A DNA stretch of 64,000 bases, taken from assembly GCA_043228905.1 (NCBI GenBank), contig JBHGNT010000020.1, forward strand, positions 9,238,001 to 9,302,000, read 5' to 3'. The DNA comes from Azolla caroliniana. Lineage: Eukaryota > Polypodiophyta. Under the pieces are notes generated by a model that ran no database searches, was not told the origin of the DNA, and was given only the letters and a program-made list of their open reading frames with translations. Below, in pieces: positions 52,082-63,200 of the stretch. Both the position numbers and the translations under genes were made by a program. Numbering within the stretch: position 1 is the first letter of the stretch; each line of letters starts with the position of its first letter.

Positions 52082-52540
52082 TCTATTCTTGTAGGTGGCG
52101 TGCCATGGGACAAAACTAAGCAAACAATCTTTTAATGAAAGAGAGCAAGTTGAGTGTCATTGAACGCATGGATAGCGTGATATGAAAACATCGGGTGTTA
52201 GATACCTAACACTTAGGCTCGTTCTAAGGTCACCGATCATTGAACCCCGACGACCTTGTATTCATCGCCTAACCACTTGCCAACAAGATAAGCCCACATT
52301 TTAGCTGATGCAAACCAAATATACGATAAAGAACAAGGGGAAGAAACAGAGACTACTTTTTCTGGTGGTCGTCTCATGAACCGTGAGAAAAGGGGTACAT
52401 ATAAGCCATATGGTAAACTTTCCGAAATATTCCCTCGCTTCAGATTGGCTTCATGGAGCGATTGTTGTTAGACTACATACCATACCATCTCTCTATTACT
52501 TATTCCATACATATTCTTTTCATTTACGAGATGCCAATTT

Positions 52541-52609
52541 GGAATGTAGGGGTTTGAAAACATTACTTTCTGATCTTCATGGAAGAACCTTACCAACTGA
52601 GCTACATCC
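52541..52609 (-). pseudogene. tRNA-like relic
   Basis: The minus strand has GGATGTAGCTCAGTTGGTAAG, a clean acceptor strand, D-arm and A box. Then an anticodon-region CTTCCATGAAG, TTTTCAAACCCC in place of the T-arm GTTCGAA, and CTACATTCC closing the acceptor stem with one bulge. The T-loop and spacing are off, so it is probably a pseudogene. Confidence 0.45.
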
Positions 52610-52752
52610 ATCTCGCAAAACAAAATTTTTAAATATGTCTATGTTAGGTTGAGTAGCATGGGGGGGCTAAATTCAGGAATTTCATGAAAACAGAGCGCTA
52701 TTTTCTTCAATTTCACTCAAGCGTTAGAGAAGTAATAAAAGAAAGCCCTATT

Positions 52753-52800
52753 CCTAACCCTAACCCTAACCCTAACCCTGACCCTGACCCTGACCATAAT
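52753..52800. repeat. Telomere-like hexamer run
   Basis: About four to five CCCTAA units followed by three CCCTGA units. The unit is the hexamer, not the usual plant heptamer CCCTAAA. Confidence 0.85.
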
Positions 52801-52856
52801 CAAATGTTCCTGTGAGAATCTGTGCTTTGTTCCTTTCCTGAAATGGGAGGTTCAAT

Positions 52857-55800
52857 ATGGTGGTGCATGATAGCAGGAAATGGATGGATCTGCTTTGGAA
52901 GGATTTCTTCAATGATCCTTCTCTATGGTTCTTCAACCTTAGCTCCAAGGTAGGTGATTATTCCTGTATGTACACAGAGAGAGATTAGACGTTTCAGTGA
53001 TTAGTAATGTTGCATAAATCAAACGGTTTCCAGAGATGTAAACTGTAGGAAAACCTTGATAATCAAGGTAGGATCAAACACAGATTTAGAAGCAATCAAC
53101 TAAAAATTTAGTACACGAGATATTCCTAATATATCACAATTCAAACAGCTCAACTAAGCTTAAATCAAAATAATCACAGTAATGCAACCAATCTCAATCA
53201 CAGGTTTTGCAATAGACAAAAAAATTAATATCTCGGTGAGGTTTAAGACGCAAATAAAAAAGTGAGAACTCGCTTAGAGAATCCAGTTGATTCAAGTGTA
53301 ACCAAAAGAAATTATCACAGGGCACAAGTGAACTTGCCCTAGCCATCAAACTAATCTTAAAAAAAAGGAGCACCACCCCAAAGATCACCATAGACCTGAA
53401 AAGGTAGAGCTACAAAACAGGTCTTACATTTCTGATATTAGACAGTGCAGAAACTAAGGTGTGATTGTGTGCATGTAACTTGGCTGATTAATAGAAAACC
53501 ATTGGCTGTTAAGGTCCGAATGTGGTCTATTTTGAATTTTATGTTTGATAGAATTAGAATATCCAATATCTGATGAATGAAACAAGTTGTCATAATCCAA
53601 ACAAGGCTTTGTTTAGTATTGGTCCTAGTCTCAATTGTAAATCATTGCAATTTCTAATTGAACAGTTAACCCAAGCCATATCAAACCATTTTCCAAATGA
53701 TCATCCTTGTAAACTTTATTGGCTTTTTTTCCATGCACACACAGTGATTACATCTTAAAATGTTCTCATCTTTGAGGGCAAGCCAGAATTTAAATATAAC
53801 TAAAAATATGGTACTACAAGAATATAGTTACCTAAGCACTTAAGATTCTAAACCTAGATTATAGTGAAACTTCTGCTGTTGAAAGATCTTCAACATGAAC
53901 TGCTTCATGGATCTAAACAATCTAGCTATCTAAGAACTTAAGATTCTAAACTTAGATACAGTGAAACTTCTGCTGTTGAAAGATCTCCAACATGAACCAC
54001 TCCATGGTACTAAAGAATCTAGTTATCTAAACACTTAATATTCTAAACTTAGATACAGTGAAATTCATCGAAAGATCTCCAACATGAACCACTCCATGGT
54101 ACTAATGAATCTAGTTATCTAAACACTTAATATTCTAAACTTAGATATAGTGAAATTTCACCATCGAAAGATCTCCAACATGAACCACCCCATGGTACTA
54201 AAGAATCTAGTTATCTAGACACTTAATATTCTAAACTTAGATATAGTGAAATTTCACCATCGAAAGATCTCCAACATGAACCACCCCATGGTACTAAAGA
54301 ATCTAGTTATCTAGACACTTAATATTCTAAACTTAGATATAGTGAAATTTCACCATCGAAATATCTCTAACATAAACCCTAAATCCAAAGCAAGGGAGGC
54401 ACTTTCTGTACCGTTTCATAATGGCTTTTATCTTTCAGTGATGGAGCCAGGGTTCAGATGATCGTGGCCTCCCTACTATTACCTGATCTATTGTAATCCC
54501 TTTTGAGTGTTCTTGTTGAGACCCCTACTTGTGAAGCACTTAATTGACTCGTGGTAGGAGGAGTGATGGAGTTATGGTTCTATGTTGAACATCTCTTGTG
54601 GTTGTATTGTTATCCATCAATAACTTTTCTCTTTTCTCTTTATCTCTCAAGCTCTAGCGAGAATTGTCCTTAGCGCCATTGCATATTCCATTACCTTGGG
54701 TTGTGGGCCAAAACCTTATTGAAGAGGCGGTGGTCTCTCTTATTTCATAAAAAATGACATAGTAGTTAACATGTTTTTCTAATTCTACCCTCAAATGGCA
54801 CAACTTGGTAGGGAACCAATGGTTTCCTCATTAGAGAGGGAAGGAGGGAAAGTGGGAGAGAGGAACTGAGAGATTTCTGTGTATTTTAGTTGCAGTATAA
54901 TTCTGTATCTCCAGATTTTAGGCACAAAACCAAAAACCAGTGCCTACGGATAGATGATAGATGCCATAATCCTTCTTGGATCCATGAAAAACGAGCATTT
55001 CTGCTATCATTACAAGAAGAAAATCAGGTTAGAAACAAGAATCGTAAAACAGAATTTGATTTTGTGGCTTTACTCAAGGACTGTACGAAGAAGAAAGATC
55101 TATACAGAGGTATTAAAATCTATACATATACTCACGAAATTGACTTACTTGGAAAAAGCCCTCACATTGCTAGTTGTTTGATTCATATGTTCACAAAATG
55201 TGGAGATTTTGTAATGGCAAAAGAAGTGCTTGCAAACTTTTCCTTTTCTAATGTAGTTCCTTGGAATACCCTGATTTCAGGATATGTTCACAATGGCCAA
55301 GCTCAAGAAGCATTAGAATGTTACGAAAGAATGCAAAGCAGGGGAATCTCTTCAAATGCAATCACTTTTACTTGCATTTTGAAAGCTTGTGGGGGAATAG
55401 GGGCTATAAACAAGGGAAAACAAATACACTATAGGGTTTTGTGTGAAAGATTATTGGAAAAAGATGTTGTGGTTGGAAGTGCATTGGTGGATATGTATGT
55501 AAAATGTGGTGTGCTTGCAAAAGCAGAAGAAGTACTTGAGGAGCTTCCCATTCGAAATGTCGTGTCTTGGTCTTCTCTAATAACAGGATATGTTCTAGAT
55601 GGGCAAGGTCAAGAAGCTCTCAACTGTTTAGAGAAATTGCGAAGTGAGGGTCTCTCGCCAGATGCAACTACTTTCACTTGTGTCTTACAGGTTTGTGGGA
55701 ACATGGGAAATACTCACAAGGGCAAACAAATTCATGAAGAAATCGTGAGTAGGCAGTTATTGGAGAAGGATATTATTCTAGGGAATGCTTTGGTGGATAT

Positions 55801-57220
55801 GTATGCTAAGTGTGGTATGCTCCCTGCTGCAGAAAATGTGCTTGAAGAGCTTATAGTTAGAAATGTAATAACTTGGAATGCATTAATTTCAGGTTACGTC
55901 CAACAAGGACAAGGTCATGAAGCACTGAATTGTTTTGAACGGATGCAAAGCGAAAATCTCTCTCCAAACACAGTAACCTTCATTTGCATCTTGAAGGCTT
56001 GTGGTATTGTATGTGCTGTAAAGAAAGGATTGTATATCCATGATTTAATTGTGGGTAGAGGTTTGTTGGATAATGATATCTTGCTTAATAATGCTTTGTT
56101 GGATATGTATACCAAGTGTGGGTTGCTCACAAAAGCGGAGCTAATGTTTGAAGAGCTCCCTATTCGAGACATAGTCTCTTGGAACGCATTAATTGCAGGG
56201 TATGTCCAACAAGGGTTTAGTAAAGAAGCATTAAGCCGGTTTGAGAGGTTGCAAAACGATGTCATGTCTCCGAATACAATCACCTTCATTTGCCTCTTGA
56301 ATGCCTGTGGCAACACAAGAAGTATAGAAAAGGGAAAGCAACTTCACAGCATGATTATGAATATGGATCTTCTGGACAAGGATATTGTGCTGGGGAATGC
56401 ATTGTTGGATATGTACTGCAAATGTGGGCTTCTTGAAAACGCACAAAAGGTGTTTCATGACCTTCCAAATCCAAATATAGTAACTTGGAATGCTCTAATC
56501 GCAGGATATGCTCGGATGGAGCAAGGCCGTGAAGGATTAAAGTGTTTTAAACAGATGCAAAGAGAGGGTCTCAATCCTAGTCTAGTCACCTTCATTTGTA
56601 TCTTGAAGTCTTGCATTAGTGTAGGAGCTATAGGCAAAGGGGAACAGATTCATGAGATGATCAAGAATTGGAGTTTACAAGAGAGAGATATCATACTCGG
56701 CAATGCATTAGTTAATATGTATGCCAAATGTGGCTTGCTTCCAAAAGCACAAGACGTGCTTGAAGAACTCAATATTCGAGATGTAGTCTCTTGGAATACA
56801 TTAATTGTTGGGTATGCACAACAAGGGCAGGGCCAAGAAGCATTGAACTGTTTTGGATTAATGCAACATGAGGGCATTTCTCCAAATAAAGTCACATTTA
56901 CATGTATTCTAAAATCCTGTGGTCATTCAGGGCTGTTGGAGGAGGCTCAAGTTCTTTTTGAGCATGTGAAAAGAGGAATTGGTGTTTCTTTAGACTTACA
57001 GCACTATACATGTATGGTGGTTGTTTATAGCTCTTTAGGGCACTTTGACAAGGCAATGTCGGTGATGAAAATGATTCCATCGTGTGATTATTCTGCTGTT
57101 TGGTTTGTACTCTTGGATTCTTGTAGAAAATGGGGAAATATGAAACTTGGGAGTTGGGCTTTTGAACAGGCATTACAAGTAAATATTGATTGTGTGCAAC
57201 CGTATGTGCTTACAACATGA
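52857..57220 (+). CDS. PLS-class PPR protein with PDF-like N-terminus, 805 aa, two exons
   Basis: Exon 1 is 52857-52949 (MVVHDSRKWMDLLWKDFFND then PSLWFF), donor GTAGGT. Exon 2 is 54896-57220 after the acceptor ttttagttgcag. The phase is 0. The join reads ...NLSSK/YNSVSPDFRHKTKNQ...DDRCHNPSWIHEK, which resembles the PDF motif of plant organellar OSB proteins (W-FF-P--W, PDFKHK, PPW). Six PPR triplets of about 101 aa follow, each with W(N/S)(T/A/S)LI-GY and ALVDMYAKCG. The protein ends PYVLTT just where an E domain would start; no DYW domain follows. Exon 2 alone has no ATG for 92 codons and a TAG just upstream, which supports the extra exon. Likely a sequence-specific RNA-binding factor of mitochondria or chloroplasts; no clear transit peptide is seen. 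Confidence 0.82.
53810..54382. repeat. 96-bp tandem array, 6 units, in the PPR intron
   Basis: Units start at about 53810, 53909, 54006, 54098, 54194 and 54290 (ggtactaaagaatctagtta...). The last three are nearly identical, the first two diverged. No ORF. Confidence 0.92.
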
Positions 57221-58939
57221 TCCATGGAACTCACTCCCATGTAGGTGGGGGATTCTAAAGTGGTAGAACAAAAATCAATGCAAAAGTTGAAATGAAAACT
57301 AAGCTAGTTTCCAAATTCCAACATTTTGACCTTCCATGAGATTGATACTGTGATCAAGCAAGCAAACACCTAGCGTCTTTGATGATGGTTAATGTTACTA
57401 TAATATTTTTCTCAAACTTGATAGATGCTAGTTTGTTGCCAGTTTGTGTGAGGGTTTCCAATGTGCCTTTGTAGAACATCAATTTGTGTTCCCCTTCCCC
57501 TTTCTTTTTTTTCTAAACACACATTTAAATATTCTTCGATGTGCCATCTTGCAAGCAATTTCTCGAAGTCTTGGGCATAAATGGGTGGGAGAATTTTTGT
57601 AATGCGTCTATATTTTGTTGTAAGCATTCAAATTCCCATGTGGTGTTCAGCAAGTGATTTTAAGACATTGTCCTTATTTCCAAATTATAACTTTTGTAAA
57701 CTATTGAAGGGCATAAAACAATGTTGGCCTTCTTTTCATATGCCAACTCAATCCTCATGAAACCTAGTTGTGACTGTAATCTCTAAATGGCAGCGTATAA
57801 ATTTATTTTGTATTTCTCAATTACATCCCATGAGCTTGTTGAAATATTGCGATCTCAATCCTCATGACACTAGGTTGACAATGACATAGTAAAGTTGTGT
57901 AATAGTGTGTATGGACTAGTAAAAACATGGGTTACTACTATGGTACAACCTAGAGATTGAGTAAGTGCAACAAACATTGGTGGTCAAACTATGGATTGAG
58001 TACCATTATGTCTTCTGTTTGTCGTAACATTAAGTACTCAACAATATGGCACCAAATATTGATATTTGTAACACTGGAACTTAAGTGTATTCTACAATTG
58101 TATTGGCAATTGAGAGAGTAACCTCATGCAGAAACCAATGGTCTGGGAGCCTAAAAATGCGTTTGAGTTGTACATCATTACATAAGAATATAAGAATATA
58201 AGAATATAAGAATATAAGAAACACTATCATTTGTACAAATATTTGTAAGTCATTCATTGTCTCACTACTTTAGGGCATTCATCTTAGAAGTTAATTTGTT
58301 TTATGCATATCTAAAATGTGAACCTAACAAAGATACTCGTTTAGAGGACAACTACCCTAGTTGTTAGCCCAAGTTGTTATACATTCTAAACTTGGGTTCA
58401 AGTCCTATAATTCATTTGATGACTTACAAAGCTCTTCTCTGCTTTCTCTCACTTGAAGGGTGGGGTCATGCAAGGTGATGCTACAAGATTGTGAGGGCTA
58501 CAATGAGGTAAGATTGGAAAGTAAGGAAGAGGCCCATAAAGAGGAGAGACGACATGATCATCGTGATTGTGGTTCCCAATGAGATGTTGATAATTTCTCA
58601 ATGTCAACATTAAAATAAATCATCATGGTGTTACACTTGCATGTCTCAAAATTTCACTTTCAATCACATTATTCATCTTTAGGGCATAAAGTTGGTCTTA
58701 GGAGTTGAAGGTGTCAAGGTTCGCCATAACTATTGGATTAATAAAATTTGAATGTGAGAATGATGTGTTAATGCAAAATTGAAGCTTTGCAAGTTCAATG
58801 AAAGTTGTGAGAATCTCTCACAAGTAAAGGTTCCATTTTGTCAAATCTCGTTAGTAGGGATTTTGCGATACAAGTTGAAATTAGTACTTCTAGATGTCAT
58901 GGAGTCCTTGCCTCTAGATTTAGGCTCGCCAACTCTTGC
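57221..58939. other. Intergenic stretch, microsatellite and tRNA-like trace
   Basis: No gene recognised. An 8-bp microsatellite (aagaatat) is at 58186-58221. At 58341-58412 a D-arm-like ctagttgttagcccaag and a T-arm-like gggttcaagtcc are spaced as in a tRNA, but no acceptor stem closes. Confidence 0.5.
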
Positions 58940-59687
58940 TTCATGGAATGAAAATCTGCCTTGATATAGAAAACCCTCTAATCTCACCTCTTTTGGGGGG
59001 GTTTGAATGGAGCCAAATACTTCACAAACCTCAATCTTTGCGGAGCTTATAATTTGGTTTGGATTTGTTAGGGTGATGATTGGAAGACTGTTTCAACATA
59101 TGGACGACAATATTTTTCAAGACTTCTTGGACATATTAACCATCATTTATTTGGATGACATATTGATCTTTTTTGGGACTCGAGAGGAACACGATTTGGG
59201 TGTTCACTTCTACAAGAATTATGAGAATAAGGTCCACCAAGCTCAATAAGTGTAGTTTTGATTGCAATAAAGTGGAGTTTCTAGGAGACATAGAAAGTAT
59301 CTCTATTGATTGAAAATAAAAATAAAAATAATTCTAGATTGGCAACACCACGATTCATTTATGATGTCCAATGTTTCTTAGGGTCTACAAATTTTCACCA
59401 TAAATTCACTACGAATTACTAGAACGTTTTGCTTGTTTATGTAGAAGAACCAACCATTTGCATAGACTTCATGTTTGCTTGCATTTACATTTGCACCTAT
59501 TTTGATTCACACAAACAAGTCAAGCCCTTTATCCTAGAAGCTAATGGGATGGATTTTGCAATAGGAAATGTCTTGTCACAAACAAAGACAAAGGGCAATT
59601 GTATCCTATCGCTTTCAATTCATAGGAATTTAAAGTTGTGAAAATGAATTACAAGATTCACGATAAGGAGTTCTTGGCCATCGTGGA
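58940..59687 (+). pseudogene. Ty3/gypsy RT-RNase H remnant, left part
   Basis: Weak but clear RT traces: FGFVRVMIGRLFQHMDDNIF, then FQDFLDILTIIYLDDILIFF (about 59115-59175), FDCNKVEFLGDIE and, near 59520-59690, a decayed RNase H (ALYPRS-WDGFCNRKCLV, YPIAFNS-EFKVVKMNYKIHD, KEFLAIVDI). Many stops and shifts. Element E interrupts it at 59688, inside RNase H. Confidence 0.75.
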
Positions 59688-60142
59688 TATTATAGATCTA
59701 AGTACTAAAGTAAGCTTAAGATAAGGATAAAGTAATGATAGATAGAAAGGAGAAAGAGAAAGAAGGGTGCCGATCCACCCAACCACCCCCGAGCGAAGGG
59801 ATCGAGACGGACTCGAGCCTTGATCGGCGTCCCATACCACCGCCGTGGCGTCGAGTCGTACCTGGTGCTGGCGCGCTCGCTACAAGAGTTGACCCACCAC
59901 AAGAGTAGAGTCTCGATGTAGTCAAAAGATGATCAAATGAGGGTAGCTAGGCCTCTTATTTATAGCGATACCCAAGGCCCCCAGGCAAGTTCACACTTGA
60001 CCTAATGGGTTGTCTCAATCCCGAGGATTAAAAGTAATCCTCCCCTTCTTTACACTCTCGTTTAACCCTCACACTTATCCACGTGTATAGAATACTACGG
60101 TAAATTCTCACCACGGGATATTATATGGTCATGCCCGTAACA
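59688..60142 (-). repeat. 3' LTR of element E (455 bp)
   Basis: TATA box CTATAAATA on minus at about 59958-59966. Near-identical to 62652-63106. Confidence 0.92.
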
Positions 60143-60873
60143 TACTCCCCCTCTTGAAAACATTGCACTCTTGCAATGGAAAGTTAGGGAAGTTAGTTCT
60201 AAGAGTATTTTCGCGTTCCCATGTGGCATCTTTTATTGATTTATCCATCCATTTTATTTTAAATTCTCGGATTTCTTTAGTACGTAATTTTTTTGTTTTA
60301 ACATCGAGAATTCTTTCTGGTACATGTGGTTTAGAAGATAATTCTTTAGAAGTAACCAGAGTTTCAGTCGTAACTGTATTGTCGCCAGAACCTAGAAGTT
60401 CTTTTAGACGACTCACATGAAAGACTGGATGAATTCCGACACCATCGGGAAGAGCGAGACGATAGGCTGATGACCCAATGCGTTTGAGGACTATAAAAGG
60501 TCCACAAAACCGTGGGGCTAACTTAGCGCACTTACCTGTAGACAATGTCTTATGGCTCAAAATGAGACTCCCATCGTCCCAGCCATGTGCAGATTGCTTC
60601 TTCGGTTCTTTCCTTTTTGTCTCCCGTAAATGGCTTAACGACAAATGATGGTTCACCTTGTCGCTCATCAGGTCTATTAGTCTCACGTTGTAGACTAATG
60701 ACACGTGCCTCGAGAACACTTTGAGATTGCCGAAGTTCGGTCATCTGTTGAGCGGTGAAACTAAGGTATTGGGTTATTTGTGCCAAATACATCTCAGTGG
60801 ACATTTGTCCAGGAGGATTCCCTTGAGTTCCTTCCGCTTGAGCGGATGACATCGGGTCGTTAATTTGAGCCAT
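60143..60873 (-). pseudogene. element E fused coding remnant: Gag N-terminus to integrase C-terminus and chromodomain
   Basis: From ATG at 60873 the first frame reads MAQINDPMSSAQAEG, a coiled part (MYLAQITQYLSFTAQQMTEL) and PSFVVKPFTGDKKERTEEA, a Gag N-terminus, stopping at 60550. Another frame (60719-60129) gives KTLSTGKCAKLAPRFCGPF, VLKRIGSSAYRLALP, IHPVFHVSRLKELLG and a chromodomain-like end (ILDVKTKKLRTKEIREFKI, KWMDKSIKDATWERE). The join lies near 60590-60620 and removes several kb of pol. Confidence 0.8.
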
Positions 60874-62651
60874 TAAAGATTATTTCTGGAAAAGAAATAG
60901 GATAAGGTCAGAGAGATAGTCATAACATCATGTCGTGATGTAAACATATCATGGGCGAGCATTAATCGATATCATTATCTCACGTCAATACCCCTCTAGA
61001 CGTATGAGATGAGGTTCAAGATCAGGTTACTATGGTAACACAAAGGTGTTTTAAAAACCATGGGGGTGACAAATAAATGTCTTTCCCTGATCTCTATATC
61101 GATTTTTTTCATGGTGGCTCCCCGAGGCTCAACCATGTATGTTCGCGTCATGAATAGTTTATACATGAAAAAAATGTTAACAATAAACTATGTTTCGGTG
61201 CCCACATATGTGGTTTCGGCTCTTTAAGTCCTATTACGAGGACCCCAAGGTGCACTTAGACCTTAAGTCTAAACATGTGTTATAGTCATATGTATCAAGG
61301 ATGTTGTATGGTCTTGGTCATATTTGAACTCGAGACCTCGAGAACAAATACATTAAACACTTAAGCCAACCAAGTAAGTTGCTCTTCTTGAATGCTTAAT
61401 GTTTGATGCATATAAGAGATATGCGAGATCATATATGTTTTTTCTAAAAGAACATATATGTCAAGGGTCCTTATTTCGCCCTCATTTACCAAAACTATGT
61501 TGGTACGTTACCTAACCTCAAGTCTCGTAATTACGATGGCATACGCCAAAGTGCAACCTAATGGTCAAGCCAAATGAGCCCTTGTTTTGTAGTAGGCTCA
61601 CGTGGGCCATCACATGGTCACGTCATTACGAATGCCTCTCGTAAGAACGAGCTCATGGTGGCATCATATCCATGTAACGAGGGAGGGATGTTGGATACGT
61701 GCGTCATTGGAGCGACCTCACTTGAAGTGGGTCAAGCCCTACGTACTCAACATCATTATGGCTATTGGCGTTTCTTTACGTAATGAAATTGAGGTCATCA
61801 ACGGGGTTGTCAACAATAAAAAATTGTTGAAAAAGGGATGGTGACAACGCCATTCTCACAAAAATGTGAGGACGGTCACCAACATCCTTTTCCCGACAAG
61901 GAAAACTTTCGATATAATCACGTAATAACGAATATACACATATGTTTACTTATCACATATATACGATCAAATACGTATATACGTGACCACATATGCCTAT
62001 ATTTTCCATAAAAAATATGCTCCATTGGTATTAAAATTAACAATGCCAAAGGCAATCTACAAATTGTACATAATAGTTTCCACTCCATAAGTATATATTA
62101 AACATATCGTTATATTAAATAGCCACAAATGATGTGATCGAGATACGTAATCGAGGTATATACCTCTACGCACACGAAACATCCACAAATAAGAGATCAT
62201 CGTAATACGCAATTGAGGTATTGACCTCTTACGCATACGAGACCAACCGCATATCGTTTACAACAAATCAACAACTCATACACAAACGTAACATATGTTC
62301 GTGAACGTAATACGTAATTGAGGTATTAACCTCGTACGCATACGACACTCATCACATATTATTAATATGTCAAACGAGGTATTGACCTCGTGCACATATG
62401 TAAACGTTTTAGATAATCAATTAAAGATCACTACAACATCATTGACTTAATGAAAAAAAATAACATATAAACTAAACACATGATTAGATGGGAGAAGAGA
62501 GAATAGAAAAAAAATAAAATTATGGAAAGAGTTATCGAAGTTCTTTGTTGATCGTTGTCTGGATCAAGGCCGACCGCACAACGATCGATCAACATCAATC
62601 AAAAGACAAATGAAAAACAAAGAAACATTAGTACATAAATCTGATACCAAA
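60874..62651. other. Long leader of element E, non-coding
   Basis: No ORF of note. 62140-62400 has three to four imperfect copies of a short inverted motif (gaggtatt-acctc followed by tacgcatacga). 61310-61380 (minus) has tRNA-like arms (GGTTGGCTTAAGTG and CGAGTTCAAAT). Confidence 0.6.
62140..62400. repeat. Dispersed short palindromic motif in element E leader
   Basis: gaggtatatacctc, gaggtattgacctc, gaggtattaacctc and gaggtattgacctc recur about 60-80 bp apart, mostly followed by cacac or cgcatacga. Confidence 0.75.
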
Positions 62652-63106
62652 TATTATAGATCTAAGTACTAAAGTAAGCTTAAGATAAGGATAAAGTAAT
62701 GATAGATAGAAAGGAGAAAGAGAAAGAAGGGTGCCGATCCACCCGACCACCCCCGAGCGAAGGGATCGAGACGGACTCGAGCCTCGATCGGCGTCCCATA
62801 CCACCGCCGTGGCGTCGAGTCATACCTGGTGCTAGCGCGCTCGCTACAAGAGTTGACCCACCACAAGAGCAGAGTTTCGATGTAGTCAAAAGATGATCAA
62901 ATGAGGGTAGCTAGGCCTCTTATTTATAGCGATACCCAAGGCCCCCAGGCAAGTTCACACTTGACCTAATGGGTTGTCTCAATCCCGAGGATTAAAAGTA
63001 ATCCTCCCCTTCTTTACACTCTCGTTTAACCCTCACACTTATCCACGTGTATAGAATACTACGGTAAATTCTCACCACGGGATATTATATGGTCATGCCC
63101 GTAACA
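62652..63106 (-). repeat. 5' LTR of element E (455 bp)
   Basis: Matches 59688-60142 except about six substitutions (for example 62743, 62784, 62821). Confidence 0.92.
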
Positions 63107-63111
63107 GTGGA

Positions 63112-63200
63112 TTATTTTGAACATTTATGTGTACCTCCTAGAAGTTTCTCCCCATCAAATCATTATAACAATATGTTACATAATATTGGAGTTATGAGAC
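63112..63200 (+). pseudogene. Ty3/gypsy remnant, right part after element E
   Basis: The host sequence resumes after gtgga and is too decayed to place in a domain. Its border with unrelated sequence is not resolved. Confidence 0.4.

Larger units (their letters stand above)
52082..52856. other. Intergenic, tRNA-like relic and telomere-like repeat upstream of the PPR gene
   Basis: No coding region recognised. Contains a tRNA-like relic (52541-52609, minus) and a CCCTAA/CCCTGA run (52753-52800) 57 bp before the PPR start codon. Confidence 0.5.
59688..63106 (-). mobile_element. Internally deleted Ty3/gypsy chromodomain element E
   Basis: Two 455-bp LTRs (59688-60142 and 62652-63106) differ at about six positions and are flanked by gtgga (59683-59687, 63107-63111). 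On minus, the LTR starts TGTTACGGGC and ends CTATAATA; TTTGGTATCAGAT (primer site) follows the right LTR inwards and AGAGGGGGAGTA (polypurine tract) precedes the left one. The 2.5-kb interior keeps only the Gag start and the integrase end plus chromodomain; protease, RT, RNase H and most of integrase are gone. It inserted into the gypsy remnant at 58940. Confidence 0.9.

Noticed and set aside
53810-54382. CRISPR-like array (96-bp repeats)
   Set aside because: Contiguous tandem repeat with no unique spacers, inside an intron.
54890-54895. TTG at 54890 as PPR start codon
   Set aside because: TTG starts are not expected in plant nuclear genes; the bases are part of the acceptor ttttagttgcag.
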